A program made the position numbers and the translations under genes. The notes under the pieces are model-generated. The model was not told where the DNA came from and searched no databases. It saw only the letters and a list, made by a program, of their open reading frames with translations. From Fulvimarina pelagi HTCC2506 (GTDB lineage Bacteria; Pseudomonadota; Alphaproteobacteria; Rhizobiales; Rhizobiaceae), in NCBI RefSeq assembly GCF_000153705.1, contig NZ_DS022272.1, positions 510,023 through 574,022 on the forward strand: a DNA stretch of 64,000 bases, in the 5' to 3' direction. The first letter of the stretch is position 1. Each line of letters starts with the position of its first letter. Below, in pieces: positions 8,840 to 17,607 of this stretch.

Positions 8840-8998
8840 ATGACGACCGGCGGCATCATTTTCTTACTCCTCCTGATCGTACTGATCGCCGTTCTGCCAA
8901 TTTGGCCGTATGCGCGCCGCTTCACGATCGGCCCGCTGATGGTCGTGGGTGTGCTCCTGGTCACCGTGCTGATGCTGATCCTCATCGGCATCTTGTGA
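8840..8998 (+). CDS. DUF3309 small membrane protein
   Basis: A 52-residue protein with two hydrophobic segments (about residues 5-20 and 33-52) joined by a polar turn containing LPIWPYARRFTIGP. This matches the DUF3309 family, whose hallmark is 'LPxWPYSxxWGYGPSG'; here the second half of the motif is less conserved. Function is unknown; members are common in alphaproteobacteria. A GGAG ribosome site lies nine bases before the ATG. A TATAAA sequence about 25 bases before the start may be a -10 element. It is followed by a strong hairpin. Confidence 0.8.
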   Translation: MTTGGIIFLLLLIVLIAVLPIWPYARRFTIGPLMVVGVLLVTVLMLILIGIL

Positions 8999-9024
8999 TC
9001 GCTTCAAACTGCACATGCGAAGCG

Positions 9025-9054
9025 AAAGCGGACATCCCTGGGGATGCCCGCTTT
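9025..9054. terminator. Bidirectional hairpin terminator
   Basis: An interrupted 12-13-base stem (AAAGCGG..CATCC / GGATG..CCGCTTT, one mismatch) with a four-base loop lies between the convergent DUF3309 gene and folD. Because the stem starts with AAA and ends with TTT, it provides a short U tract in both directions. Confidence 0.75.
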
Positions 9055-9088
9055 GCCGCAGTTATCGATTAATCCTGCCTGAGCCCGT

Positions 9089-10009
9089 TCAGAACTTCGG
9101 CGCTTCCTTTCCGGCGGCGCGATAGGCTGACCGGAGCGTGTTCGCCATCAGCATGCCGATCGTCATGGGGCCGACACCCCCTGGCACCGGCGTGATGGCC
9201 TTCGCCTTTTTGGCCGCTTCGTCATAAGCGACGTCGCCGACAAGGCGCGTCTTTGGCGATCCGTCTTCCTTCATACCCTTCTCGGGAGCATCAACTCGGT
9301 TGATCCCCACGTCGACGACAACTGCGCCTTCTTTGACATAGTCGCCGGTCACCATCTCCGGCCGGCCGACGGCTGCAACGAGAATATCCGCATTGGCGCA
9401 GACAGCTGCCAAATTCTTCGTGCGCGAATGGGCGATGGTAACAGTGGCATTGGCGGCGAGCAGCAGCTGCGCCATCGGCTTGCCGACGATGTTGGAACGG
9501 CCAACGATGACAGCGTTCAGCCCCGAGAGATCCTCGCCGAGCATGTCGCGGATCATGACCATACATCCGGCTGGAGTGCAGGGCACGAAGGCCTCGTCCG
9601 CCGCACCCGTTGCGATGCGCCCGACGTTGACGAGATGGAAACCGTCGACATCCTTGTCCGGGTCGATCGCCTGTATCACCTTGCCGTCGTCGATTTGTTT
9701 CGGGAGGGGCAGCTGGACGAGAATCCCGTGGATCGTATCGTCCTTATTGAGGTCGTCGACGATCTTCAGGAGATCGGCTTCGCTCGTTTCCGCGGGCAGT
9801 TCGTGCTTGACGGACTTGAAACCGCATTCTTCCGCGCGTTTTGCCTTCGAGCCGACATAGACCTGGCTGGCCGGATCAGAGCCGACGATGACCACCGCGA
9901 GGCCCGGCTGCATGCCCGTCTCGGCCTTCAGCGCTTTGGTCTTCTCGGTGACTTCCTCGAGGATCGACTTCGATCGCCCCTTGCCGTCCATGATCGTCGT
10001 GTCGCTCAT
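9089..10009 (-). CDS. folD: Methylenetetrahydrofolate dehydrogenase/cyclohydrolase FolD
   Basis: A 306-residue bifunctional enzyme of one-carbon metabolism that oxidises 5,10-methylene-THF with NADP and hydrolyses the product to 10-formyl-THF. The active-site block '[16 protein letters not shown]' carries the catalytic Lys. '[10 protein letters not shown]' and '[10 protein letters not shown]' line the folate pocket, and '[17 protein letters not shown]' with '[15 protein letters not shown]' are the two family signatures. Start at 10009 (ATG); upstream in-frame codons are not family-like. It stands alone, about 170 bases downstream of pth. Confidence 0.96.
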   Translation of the reverse strand: MSDTTIMDGKGRSKSILEEVTEKTKALKAETGMQPGLAVVIVGSDPASQVYVGSKAKRAEECGFKSVKHELPAETSEADLLKIVDDLNKDDTIHGILVQLPLPKQIDDGKVIQAIDPDKDVDGFHLVNVGRIATGAADEAFVPCTPAGCMVMIRDMLGEDLSGLNAVIVGRSNIVGKPMAQLLLAANATVTIAHSRTKNLAAVCANADILVAAVGRPEMVTGDYVKEGAVVVDVGINRVDAPEKGMKEDGSPKTRLVGDVAYDEAAKKAKAITPVPGGVGPMTIGMLMANTLRSAYRAAGKEAPKF

Positions 10010-10177
10010 GATTATGCTTCCTCCCGAATACGATGCGCGGCGCCCGCCACTTTCTTTCGAATAGGAGGAACTATAGGGCGAGGGCAAGGATGGCACGGAA
10101 GGCGGAAGAGCCCGATCGGGTGGAAAATGCTGGCCTTATGGGGATTGGATGCGTCGAAGCACTGACGACCAATCTAT

Positions 10178-10903
10178 TCACTCTCCCTTGCCGAACATCC
10201 GCTTCAGCATCTCGGCCATCGGGCCTTTATCCGGCAGCTTGACCTGGGGACCAGTTCCGCGAGCCTGATGGATGTGACTCTTGCCCTTCGCCGGCTTGGC
10301 TGGATCATTCGGCTTGGATGAGGCGGAGGCACTCGAGCCGCCGGCCACCGAGACCTTGTTCATGAAGCTCGCGTCTTCCCCCCTCACGAGCGGCTCGAGA
10401 TTTCGGGCGATGGTGGTGAGGAGGGGCTGCAGCCATTCCCTATCGGCTTTGGAGAAGTCGCCCAGGACATGAGGCGTCACCGCCTCCTTGCGGCCCGGAT
10501 GGCCGATGCCGAGGCGCATGCGGCGATAGTCCTTCGTGCCGAGATGGGCATCGGTGGAGCGCAGGCCGTTATGGCCGCCATTGCCGCCGCCGGTCTTCAC
10601 CTTCACGCGGCCCGGATCGAGGTCGAGTTCGTCGTGGACGACGATCACATCCTTCGGCTCGATCTTGAAGAACCGCGCGGCCTCTCCAACCGAGCGGCCG
10701 GAGTCGTTCATGAAGGTGAGGGGTTTAAGGAGCAGCACCTTCTCGCCGCCGACCTGGCCTTCAGAAATCTCGCCGGAGAACTTTTTCGACCAGGGCGAGA
10801 AAGCTGGATCGCGCGCGATCTCGTCGACGGCCATGAAGCCGATATTGTGCCGGTTGCCGGCATATTTGGGACCCGGATTGCCGAGGCCTGCGATCAGGAT
10901 CAT
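10178..10903 (-). CDS. pth: Peptidyl-tRNA hydrolase
   Basis: A 241-residue enzyme that frees tRNA from peptidyl-tRNA dropped by stalled ribosomes. The core (residues 1-190) has '[20 protein letters not shown]' with catalytic His19, '[12 protein letters not shown]' and '[27 protein letters not shown]'. A C-terminal tail of about 50 residues, rich in Ser, Ala, Pro and Lys, extends beyond the enterobacterial length; such tails are common in alphaproteobacterial Pth. It sits directly downstream of rplY, a common neighbour, but a terminator hairpin lies between the two. Confidence 0.96.
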   Translation of the reverse strand: MILIAGLGNPGPKYAGNRHNIGFMAVDEIARDPAFSPWSKKFSGEISEGQVGGEKVLLLKPLTFMNDSGRSVGEAARFFKIEPKDVIVVHDELDLDPGRVKVKTGGGNGGHNGLRSTDAHLGTKDYRRMRLGIGHPGRKEAVTPHVLGDFSKADREWLQPLLTTIARNLEPLVRGEDASFMNKVSVAGGSSASASSKPNDPAKPAKGKSHIHQARGTGPQVKLPDKGPMAEMLKRMFGKGE

Positions 10904-10934
10904 GGGGCGTTCCTTTGGTCGGGACCGTCATGCG

Positions 10935-10962
10935 AAAACGGCCGGATCGAGACCCGGCCGTT
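10935..10962 (-). terminator. Rho-independent terminator after rplY
   Basis: A perfect nine-base stem (AACGGCCGG/CCGGCCGTT read on the plus strand) with an eight-base loop is followed on the minus strand by TTTT. It lies 35 bases after the rplY stop and ahead of pth, so some transcripts probably end before pth. Confidence 0.8.
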
Positions 10963-10997
10963 CAGTAAATCCATCGAAAAAAGCGTCGGATCCCGGC

Positions 10998-11696
10998 TTA
11001 CTCTTCGTTGGCCTTGGTTTCGCCTTCGACGGTCTGAGCGTGCTGCTCGGTGACTTCGGTCTCTTCGACCTCGCCGTCCTCCGGAGCCTCCTCTTCGGAG
11101 ATCTCACCTTCTTCTTCCTCGGAGCGGAGCGCTGCCGGGGTCGCGATCGTCGCGATCGCAAAGTCGCGGTCGGTGATTGTGAACTTCACGTCGTCGGGCA
11201 GCGTGATCGACGAAGAGGCCAGCGTGTCGCCGATCTCCGTGCCGGTCAGGTCGATGGTGAAGTATTCCGGAATTGAGTTCGCGGAACACTCGACCTCGAC
11301 CGCATGGCGCACGACATTGAGGACACCGCCGCGTTCGAGGCCCGGCGACTCTTCCTCGTTCTCGAAGTGGACCGGGATTTCGACCGTGACGCGGGTCTTT
11401 TCGCCGACGCGCAGGAAGTCGACATGCTCCAGGAAATCACGCACGGGATCGAGCTGGTAGTCGCGCGGGAGAACCTTGATCTTCTCCTTGCCGACCGTAA
11501 TCGTCGCGAGATTGGTCATGAAGCCGCCGGCGTGAAGCGCAAGGAAGGTTTCCTTGTAGGGGAGCGCGATCGGCAGGGGATCTTTGTTGTCGCCGTAGAT
11601 GACGGCTGGAATCATGGCGTTGCGGCGCAAAGCTCTGGCGGCCCCCTTGCCGACCTTTTCGCGCTTCTCCGCCTTGACCTCGAAGGTCTGATGCAT
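10998..11696 (-). CDS. rplY: 50S ribosomal protein L25/general stress protein Ctc
   Basis: A 232-residue L25 of the long (Ctc/TL5) type. The 5S rRNA-binding L25 domain occupies about residues 1-95 ('[19 protein letters not shown]', 'FLEHVDF'). A TL5 C-terminal beta domain follows, and then an acidic tail rich in Glu from about residue 190. The ATG at 11696 has an AAAGGA ribosome site. A promoter-like pair and an intrinsic-terminator hairpin lie in the 175-base leader, suggesting attenuation or a terminator for the upstream gene. Confidence 0.95.
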   Translation of the reverse strand: MHQTFEVKAEKREKVGKGAARALRRNAMIPAVIYGDNKDPLPIALPYKETFLALHAGGFMTNLATITVGKEKIKVLPRDYQLDPVRDFLEHVDFLRVGEKTRVTVEIPVHFENEEESPGLERGGVLNVVRHAVEVECSANSIPEYFTIDLTGTEIGDTLASSSITLPDDVKFTITDRDFAIATIATPAALRSEEEEGEISEEEAPEDGEVEETEVTEQHAQTVEGETKANEE

Positions 11697-11753
11697 GGTT
11701 TCGTCCTTTGACTGTTGAGGTGGCCGTGACCGACGCTCGCGCCGGAAACGACG

Positions 11754-11780
11754 AAAAGCGGTTTGCCGCCGGCAAACCGC
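11754..11780 (-). terminator. Hairpin with T-run in the rplY leader (attenuator or upstream-gene terminator)
   Basis: A perfect ten-base stem (GCGGTTTGCC/GGCAAACCGC) with a three-base loop is followed on the minus strand by TTTTCGTCG, the classical intrinsic terminator shape. It sits 62 bases upstream of the rplY ATG and, notably, downstream of the best-looking promoter in this gap. Confidence 0.75.
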
Positions 11781-11823
11781 CCAACTCCGCGCTGCCTCCA
11801 AGGGTGTCTGCGCGGACGGGGAG

Positions 11824-11852
11824 CCTATAACGCAGGCTTGCCATCCGGGCAA
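11824..11852 (-). promoter_or_regulatory. Sigma-70-type promoter before rplY
   Basis: On the minus strand TTGCCC (11847-11852) and TATAGG (11824-11829) are separated by 17 bases. Transcription would start near 11817, leaving a leader of about 120 bases that contains the terminator-like hairpin. This is a sequence match only. Confidence 0.5.
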
Positions 11853-11871
11853 GCAGGCCGCTGACGGCCAA

Positions 11872-12405
11872 CTAGATGTCCCGTCGCTTCCAATCATCCG
11901 ACAAATGCGGGTTCCGCATATAGCCAGGACCTATGGTCAACGGCGCTGGCGGTACGACCGCGTCGGACATTTGAGACGTGACAGTGAAGCTCTCTTCGAA
12001 CAGCACTGCATCGTCGAGGTTCTGGATCAGCCTAACGGAGACCCTGTAAGGCACGCCCTTTTCGACACCCCGCACAGGCGGCGACCGGACGCTGTAGCGG
12101 GTCGAGCGCGGCGTCAGCTTCTCGATGATCTCGAGTGGCGGCCCGCCCATGGGGTCTTCGAAAGTCGCGATTATCCTTGAATACTTGCGGACCGGCTTGT
12201 TCACCACGGCCGCGAAGCCATAGCTGACCTCGCCGATCCGGTAGTTGAACATGAAGCCCGCGCCGGCGATCGTCAGATAGGGCGTCTGGCTCGGCGGCGT
12301 TCGGGTCGCGAAGCCGATCGCCAAGAGAAGCAGGATGAAGCCGGCAAGCCCGATGGCGATGTGGCGTAGACCGAGCTTACGGGCCTGAAAGGTGAGCGTC
12401 TGCAT
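11872..12405 (-). CDS. Conserved hypothetical membrane-anchored protein
   Basis: I do not recognise the family. The 177-residue product has a short basic N-terminus, one strong membrane helix (about residues 12-32, '[19 protein letters not shown]') and a periplasmic-looking domain of about 145 residues rich in beta-prone segments. It has no lipobox and no Cys. The ATG at 12405 is used; a TTG four codons upstream is possible, and neither has a clear ribosome site. The gene ends 20 bases upstream of the rplY promoter-like pair. Confidence 0.7.
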   Translation of the reverse strand: MQTLTFQARKLGLRHIAIGLAGFILLLLAIGFATRTPPSQTPYLTIAGAGFMFNYRIGEVSYGFAAVVNKPVRKYSRIIATFEDPMGGPPLEIIEKLTPRSTRYSVRSPPVRGVEKGVPYRVSVRLIQNLDDAVLFEESFTVTSQMSDAVVPPAPLTIGPGYMRNPHLSDDWKRRDI

Positions 12406-12537
12406 GAGCAAGTCCAAGCACCAATGATGTCGAGGCCGAGCTTACGCCCGCGTTTCGCTTTCGTCACCGTCCGCCTCGTGTGCGCGTGGGGGACGGCATT
12501 GCCGAAGATCGCCGAGCCGTTCGAGATCGTATCTGGT

Positions 12538-13296
12538 CTAGAAATACCGGCTCGCCCAAGCGGCGATGATGCTTGCCGCATATTCCGCGTCGACGCCCTC
12601 GGTCAGATAATGCGTTGCGCCTTCGAGCGAGACGAAGCTCTTGGAGTGTTCGGCGCGATCGTGGATCATTCGGGCGTTCTCGATGCCGACGACGTCGTCC
12701 GTCGGCGAATGCATGACGAGGAGGGCGGCGTCCAGCGCGTCAATGCGTTTCGGTTGCGGCTGGTCCTTCAGATCATCGACGAACTTCTCGGCGATGGTGA
12801 AGGTGCGCCCGCCGAGTTCCACCTCGGCCCGGCCGTCCTTTCGGATCGCGTCGAGGGCCTCGTCGAAATTGCGGGTGACATGCCAAGCGTCGTAGGGCGC
12901 GGCGATGGTCGCAACGGCGGCGCATTCGTCGATTTCGTTCGCCGCGGCGATCGCCACCGCGCCGCCGAGGCTGTGGCCGACGATCAGTTTCGGCGCGGCG
13001 TAGTGCTCGCGGAGAAATTCGGCGGCCGCGATCGTGTCTGCGAGATCGGTCGAGAAGTTGGTGTGCTCGAAATCGCCCTCGCTCTGGCCGATGCCGGCAA
13101 AGTCGAAGCGAAGCGTCGCGATGCTGGCCCCGGCAAGCGCGCGGCTCACCTTGACGCTCGCGAGGAAATCCTTGCCGCAGGTGAAGCAGGAGCAGAAGAG
13201 GGCGTAGGCGACCGGATCGCCATCGGGCACTTCGAGCCGGCCGGAAATCCTGGTCCCGTTGGAGCCCGTGAACTCGACTGCTCTGCTTTCGGTCAT
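12538..13296 (-). CDS. Alpha/beta hydrolase (OsmC-partner type)
   Basis: A 252-residue serine hydrolase of unknown substrate. The nucleophile elbow is 'VGHSLGGAVA' (about residues 106-115). The acid is probably in 'MHSPTDDVVGIENA' and the histidine in 'EGATHYL'. The sequence, including the FTGSNG start and the 'CFTCGKDF' segment, matches the hydrolase half of bifunctional hydrolase/OsmC proteins. Here the OsmC half is absent: the protein ends after the hydrolase fold, and the 130 bases that follow hold no OsmC remnant. Standalone versions do exist, so this need not be a truncation. Confidence 0.87.
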   Translation of the reverse strand: MTESRAVEFTGSNGTRISGRLEVPDGDPVAYALFCSCFTCGKDFLASVKVSRALAGASIATLRFDFAGIGQSEGDFEHTNFSTDLADTIAAAEFLREHYAAPKLIVGHSLGGAVAIAAANEIDECAAVATIAAPYDAWHVTRNFDEALDAIRKDGRAEVELGGRTFTIAEKFVDDLKDQPQPKRIDALDAALLVMHSPTDDVVGIENARMIHDRAEHSKSFVSLEGATHYLTEGVDAEYAASIIAAWASRYF

Positions 13297-13396
13297 CGCG
13301 CCTTCCGCCTCGCCGCATGACGAAAAGGGTAGGCTCGGATTGGCCGAAGGCCAACTTCAGCACTCCAGCCGAGCCTCGATCGAAGGGCGAAATCGT

Positions 13397-14325
13397 TCAG
13401 TCGAACAGGCTGGAGACCGATTCTTCCGAAGCTGTGCGAGCGATCGCTTCGCCAAGGAGATTGGCGGTTGTGACGATGCGGATATTGTCGGTCTCGCGGA
13501 TCGTCTTGGTCGGCTCGATCGAATCAGTGATGACGAGTTCGAGGAGGCTTGATGCAGCGATGCGTGCAGCCGCGCCGCCGAGAGGACGCCGTGGGTGATA
13601 TAGCCGAAGCGCTCTCGCACCGGCATCGACGAGGGCTGCGGCCGCATTGCAGAGCGTGCCGCTGAATCGATGATATCGTCGATCAGGATGCAGTTCCGGC
13701 CTTCGACGTCGCCGATAATGTTCATCACCTCCGATTCGCCGGGCCGCTCGCGCCGTTTGTCGACGATCGCCAGCTGGGCGTCCAGCCGTTTGGCAAGGGC
13801 TCGGGCGCGCACCACGCCCCCGACGTCCGGTGAGACGACGGTGAGGTTCGATAGATCCTGATGCTCCTTGATGTCTCGGGCAAAGAGCGGGATCGCGAAG
13901 AGGTTGTCGGTGGGGATGTCGAAGAACCCCTGGATCTGTCCGGCGTGGAGATCGAGGGTCATGACGCGGTCGGCGCCGGCATGGGTGATGAGGTTCGCGA
14001 CGAGTTTTGCAGAGATCGGCGTACGGCCGCCGGCCTTCCGGTCCTGTCGAGCATAGCCGAAATAAGGGAGCACAGCGGTGATGCGTCTGGCGGAGGCGCG
14101 ACGCATGGCGTCTATGATGATCAGCAGCTCCATCAGATGGTCGTTTGCCGGATAGGATGTCGACTGAACGACGAAGACGTCCTCGCCCCGAACGTTTTCC
14201 TGTATCTCGACGAAAATTTCCTGATCGGCGAAGCGACGCACCAGAGCCTCACCAACCGGAAGCTCCAGATACTTCGCCATCGCTTGCGTAAGCGAGCGAT
14301 TGGAGTTTCCGCTGAAAATTTTCAT
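13397..14325 (-). pseudogene. prs: Ribose-phosphate pyrophosphokinase, frame disrupted three times
   Basis: PRPP synthetase makes the activated ribose for purine, pyrimidine, His and Trp synthesis. The first 220 codons are intact and highly conserved: '[19 protein letters not shown]', '[23 protein letters not shown]', '[12 protein letters not shown]' and '[10 protein letters not shown]'. Frame is then lost at about 13662, inside the PRPP-binding loop, where one G of the expected GGC-GGC is missing. It returns to the first frame at about 13606 and is lost again at about 13578, again one G short. Following the shifts gives a full normal C-terminus ('[20 protein letters not shown]' to 'ESVSSLFD') ending at 13397. 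Prs is normally essential, so a sequencing or assembly error is as likely as true decay. Confidence 0.85.
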
Positions 14326-14503
14326 TACGCCTGTCCGTGTTCCGGCTGTTCCGTCACACCCCCTGTCACCGGAAGCCTGCCGGGAGGCTCCCGCGGATGC
14401 GCCGCTTTCGCCAGCGCGCTTTACCAGCATGTCGGGAAACTTCAACCCGGCGACCGGTCGCCGCCGATTGGGCGATTGGGCAAAATGCATGGTCGCTAGA
14501 GCC

Positions 14504-15439
14504 TCAGGCCGGGGGAAGGCCTTGTGCTTCCTGAAGCGTTGCTCGGGCGACTCGATCGAGCACTGCGCGATCGACGCCAGCCCATGGACTATCGGCTGCC
14601 TTCGAGAAGCGTTCCTGGCCTTGGATCCGGTGAATGCGCTCGTCGTTCTGGTCGAGAACGTCCCAGACATAGACCAAAACCGACTGCTCGCCCTCGTCGA
14701 AGGCGCTGAAATAGCCCTTCAAGCGAACCGCTGCCTGACCGTCGGCGGCCGGGCGAATAGTGACGCTCGATCTCGCCGCCTCGTCGGCGAGGGCCTGTGC
14801 AAGTAGGTTTGCCTGTTCGTTCGGAGCGCCGACCAGTGGCAGAAACTGGACTTCAGAGGATGGCTGGCCGAGAGCGGCGGTCTGCGTCGGCGGCTCGGTC
14901 GGTGCGTTCGCCTGCGGGACGGGCGTGCTCGCCTGTTGCGGCGGGGCTATTTCGCTGTCGTTGGAAAAGGACGGGTCCGGCTGCGAGTAGCTTTCGGAGG
15001 GCTGCGCCTGCGGCGGGGACTGCGAAGGTGGCGCGAGCAGAGGCGCTGACTGGATGCCGCTGGAGGACGGGGCCGCCTGCAGGTAACCGCCATCTTGGTT
15101 GAAGGTGCCGTTCTGTTGGTAACCTGAATCCTGCTGAGCCTGCGTTTGGTAGCTTGTATTTTGGGGCTGATAGCCGTCCGGCAGCTTCGAGACGGGATAG
15201 GGCGGCGTCGGCGCGGAAATGCCACCATAGGCGCCCGGCACTTCGTTCCCAGACCCGACCGCGTTCATCGATGGCGAGCCATATGTTCCGCCGCCCGAGC
15301 CGATCGAGGCCGGCGGAATCAGGCTCCCGTCCAGACCGGACATCATGTCACCACCGGTACAGGCGCTCAGCATCCCGGGCGTAAAGGCGGCGACGAGAAG
15401 GGTCGCTCGCGTTCGATCGAAGCGTCGCTGTGCGGTCAC
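14504..15439 (-). CDS. Lipoprotein with Gln/Pro/Ser-rich linker
   Basis: About 311 residues. The signal peptide ends in the lipobox 'LSAC', so it is probably a lipid-anchored envelope protein. A low-complexity region rich in Gln, Pro, Ser and Tyr spans about residues 40-190. It is followed by a conserved-looking C-terminal domain starting at '[21 protein letters not shown]' and containing '[22 protein letters not shown]'. Function is unknown; similar C-terminal domains occur in other Hyphomicrobiales lipoproteins as far as I recall. GTG at 15439 is chosen for its GGGGG-type ribosome site and a normal signal-peptide length; ATG at 15469 is the alternative. Confidence 0.75.
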   Translation of the reverse strand: MTAQRRFDRTRATLLVAAFTPGMLSACTGGDMMSGLDGSLIPPASIGSGGGTYGSPSMNAVGSGNEVPGAYGGISAPTPPYPVSKLPDGYQPQNTSYQTQAQQDSGYQQNGTFNQDGGYLQAAPSSSGIQSAPLLAPPSQSPPQAQPSESYSQPDPSFSNDSEIAPPQQASTPVPQANAPTEPPTQTAALGQPSSEVQFLPLVGAPNEQANLLAQALADEAARSSVTIRPAADGQAAVRLKGYFSAFDEGEQSVLVYVWDVLDQNDERIHRIQGQERFSKAADSPWAGVDRAVLDRVARATLQEAQGLPPA

Positions 15440-15608
15440 GGTGTTCTGGCCCCCTGCTTTCCCGCCCATCGCATCGTCCGGCCGTGCGAACGTACGGCGT
15501 TCGACGCTGGGAGAAAAAGCTTGATGGGTCGTGAAGAGGGGCCCGCTCCGGTGCCTTTAAGTTATTCCTCAAAGTAAACGGAGTCTTAACGACGAGAAGT
15601 CCAGAGTC

Positions 15609-16763
15609 TCAGGGGCGGATTACAGGAAGGTCGAGGGGTAGTTTCGAGAAGGGTTCCGGCGCGCCTTCGGTCGTCAGATAGGTCCGGCCAAGCGTCATGG
15701 CAGTGCCAGTCTCGGAGTCCATGATGATCATGTGAGCGAACAGCGTCATGTCAGGTTCGATCGCAGCGGCGTTCCCTGCCATGAACATGGGGGCGTCCAT
15801 CCAGGAAGGCGCGTAACGCGCACCGAGTGAGTAGCCGCACGCTGAAAGTCTGTGGCGGGCGAGATCGTGATCCTCCATGACAGCGGCATGGGCGTCGAAG
15901 ACGTCGCCAAAGGTGTTACCGGGACGCATTGCCTTCTCCACCGCTTCGAGTGCCTCGGTCGCGGCGGTATGGAGTTCCAGGTGGCGCTCGGTTGGTTCTC
16001 CGATGATGATCGTGCGCATCAATGCCGAATGGTACTGCGCTTTTACGCCGGCCCATTCGAGGGTGAGCTGGTCCTGGTCCTTCAATTTGGTGCGGCCGGA
16101 CTTGTAGCGGCAGAGAAGGGCAGCTTCGCCCGAGCCGATGATGAAGGGATTGGCCGGATAGTCCCCACCCTTCTTCAGGATCGTCCCTTGGAGCACCGAA
16201 AGGAGTTCGCCCTCGTCGGCGCCCGGTTTGATCAACGGGAGGATCTCCTGATAGGCGTCGTCGGCGAGACGGGTCGCCTCACGAACATGCGTGATCTCGG
16301 CTGGTGATTTGACGGCCCGGATCATCGGAACGAACAGCGATGCGTCCTTGAGCGAGGCGAACGAGCCGAGGCGTTCTTCGACGATCTTGCCGTTTGCCGC
16401 AGTGAGGCCGTGAGTCGCCCATTCCACGCCGATCTTCGCCCCGAGAAGATCCATGTCCTCCAGCATGTCGCGCAATTCGATCACCGGATCAGCGTTGCCG
16501 CGGTCGCGCCAGACGACGACGGTCTCAATGATCGATGTCTGGCGCGCTTGCCTTATGTCGGCCGATCGCGTGAGGAGCCGCATCTGGCCTTCGGCGGTGA
16601 AGACCAGGCATTGAAAGAAGCAGAAGCCGAAGGAATCGTAACCGGTGAGCCAGTACATCGATTCCTGTGAGAAGAGCATCAAGGCATCGAGCTTCTCCTC
16701 TTTCATGCGCGCTGCAAGACGCGCCTGTCGAGCCTCGAATTCCTCGGGGGTGAAATGCAGCAT
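15609..16763 (-). CDS. M24-fold (pita-bread) hydrolase, creatinase/ectoine-hydrolase-like
   Basis: A 384-residue protein with a creatinase N-terminal domain (about residues 1-150) and an M24 domain. The metal ligands of true Xaa-Pro peptidases appear lost: the positions expected to hold Asp read 'LTLEWAGV' and 'YHSALMRT', and the usual His block reads 'SACGYSLG'. This pattern is shared with metal-free relatives such as creatinase and ectoine hydrolase DoeA, so hydrolysis of a small amide is likelier than peptidase action. The substrate is unknown. The ATG at 16763 lies five bases after pgeF, so the two are cotranscribed. Confidence 0.83.
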   Translation of the reverse strand: MLHFTPEEFEARQARLAARMKEEKLDALMLFSQESMYWLTGYDSFGFCFFQCLVFTAEGQMRLLTRSADIRQARQTSIIETVVVWRDRGNADPVIELRDMLEDMDLLGAKIGVEWATHGLTAANGKIVEERLGSFASLKDASLFVPMIRAVKSPAEITHVREATRLADDAYQEILPLIKPGADEGELLSVLQGTILKKGGDYPANPFIIGSGEAALLCRYKSGRTKLKDQDQLTLEWAGVKAQYHSALMRTIIIGEPTERHLELHTAATEALEAVEKAMRPGNTFGDVFDAHAAVMEDHDLARHRLSACGYSLGARYAPSWMDAPMFMAGNAAAIEPDMTLFAHMIIMDSETGTAMTLGRTYLTTEGAPEPFSKLPLDLPVIRP

Positions 16764-16768
16764 TCCGT

Positions 16769-17566
16769 TCAGCCTTTGACCGCGATTGCTGAAAGCTGGC
16801 GCCCGTAATCCGGATCGCCGCGATGGGTCGCCCGGCGGAACGAAAAGAACCGCTGATCGCCATAGGTACATATGTCGACGGATCGTCCGTCGACACCGGC
16901 CTTTCGGAGACGCTCGATGATGAGGCCCGGCAGATCGAACTGATACTTGCCGGCCGCGACACCGTCCTTGAAGAACCTGCGAGCACCAGGCCCGGCCGCT
17001 TCTATGGCCTCGTCGAGCCGCTCCGCGCCCACCTCGTAATTTGCCTGGCTGATCGTCGGGCCGAGGACCGCCGTTATGCATGAGAGTTTCGCGCCGAGCC
17101 CGATCATCGCCTCGAGGGTTGCCTCGATAATGCCGCCCGTCGCACCCTTCCAGCCGGCATGGGCGGCAGCGACGACGCCGGCTTCTAAGTCCGCAAAGAG
17201 GATCGGGCCGCAGTCAGCTGTGACAACGCCCACCGCGAGCCCCGGGGTCTCTGTCACCACGGCATCTGCTTTCGGTCGTTCTGCCCCGAAGGGCGCGTCG
17301 ACCACGACTGCCGTTGCCGAATGGATCTGCCACGGCGTCGCGAGCCGGTCCGGCGCGATCCCCAGATAGGCGAGGGCGCGCGTGCGGTTCTCCTTGACCG
17401 CTTCGCGCTCGTCGTTCGAGCCGAGACCCATGTTTAGCGAGGCGTAGAGATCTGTCGACACGCCGCCGCCCCGGGTGAAGAACCCGTGGGTAATCGCCGG
17501 TCCGAAAGCTTCGGCCGTTTCAACGTCGATTTCGTTCAGCACTCTTGAGCCGCCCCGTGCCGTCAT
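16769..17566 (-). CDS. pgeF: Peptidoglycan editing factor PgeF / YfiH-family protein
   Basis: A 265-residue member of the YfiH (polyphenol oxidase-like, DUF152) family; characterised members act on purine nucleosides or correct peptidoglycan precursors. Family marks are 'ITHGFFTRGGGVS', 'TPWQIHSATAVVVD', the metal-site pair 'TADCGPILF' and 'AAAHAGWKGATGGI', and 'CTYGDQRFFSFRRA' near the C-terminus. ATG at 17566 is used; a TTG at 17611 overlapping the stop of the upstream gene (TTGA) would add 15 residues. It lies between the MidA-like methyltransferase and the M24-fold gene in one minus-strand run. Confidence 0.9.
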   Translation of the reverse strand: MTARGGSRVLNEIDVETAEAFGPAITHGFFTRGGGVSTDLYASLNMGLGSNDEREAVKENRTRALAYLGIAPDRLATPWQIHSATAVVVDAPFGAERPKADAVVTETPGLAVGVVTADCGPILFADLEAGVVAAAHAGWKGATGGIIEATLEAMIGLGAKLSCITAVLGPTISQANYEVGAERLDEAIEAAGPGARRFFKDGVAAGKYQFDLPGLIIERLRKAGVDGRSVDICTYGDQRFFSFRRATHRGDPDYGRQLSAIAVKG

Positions 17567-17607
17567 GTCGTGACCGGCGGGGATGGTGGTGGAGGCACAG
17601 GGCGAAG

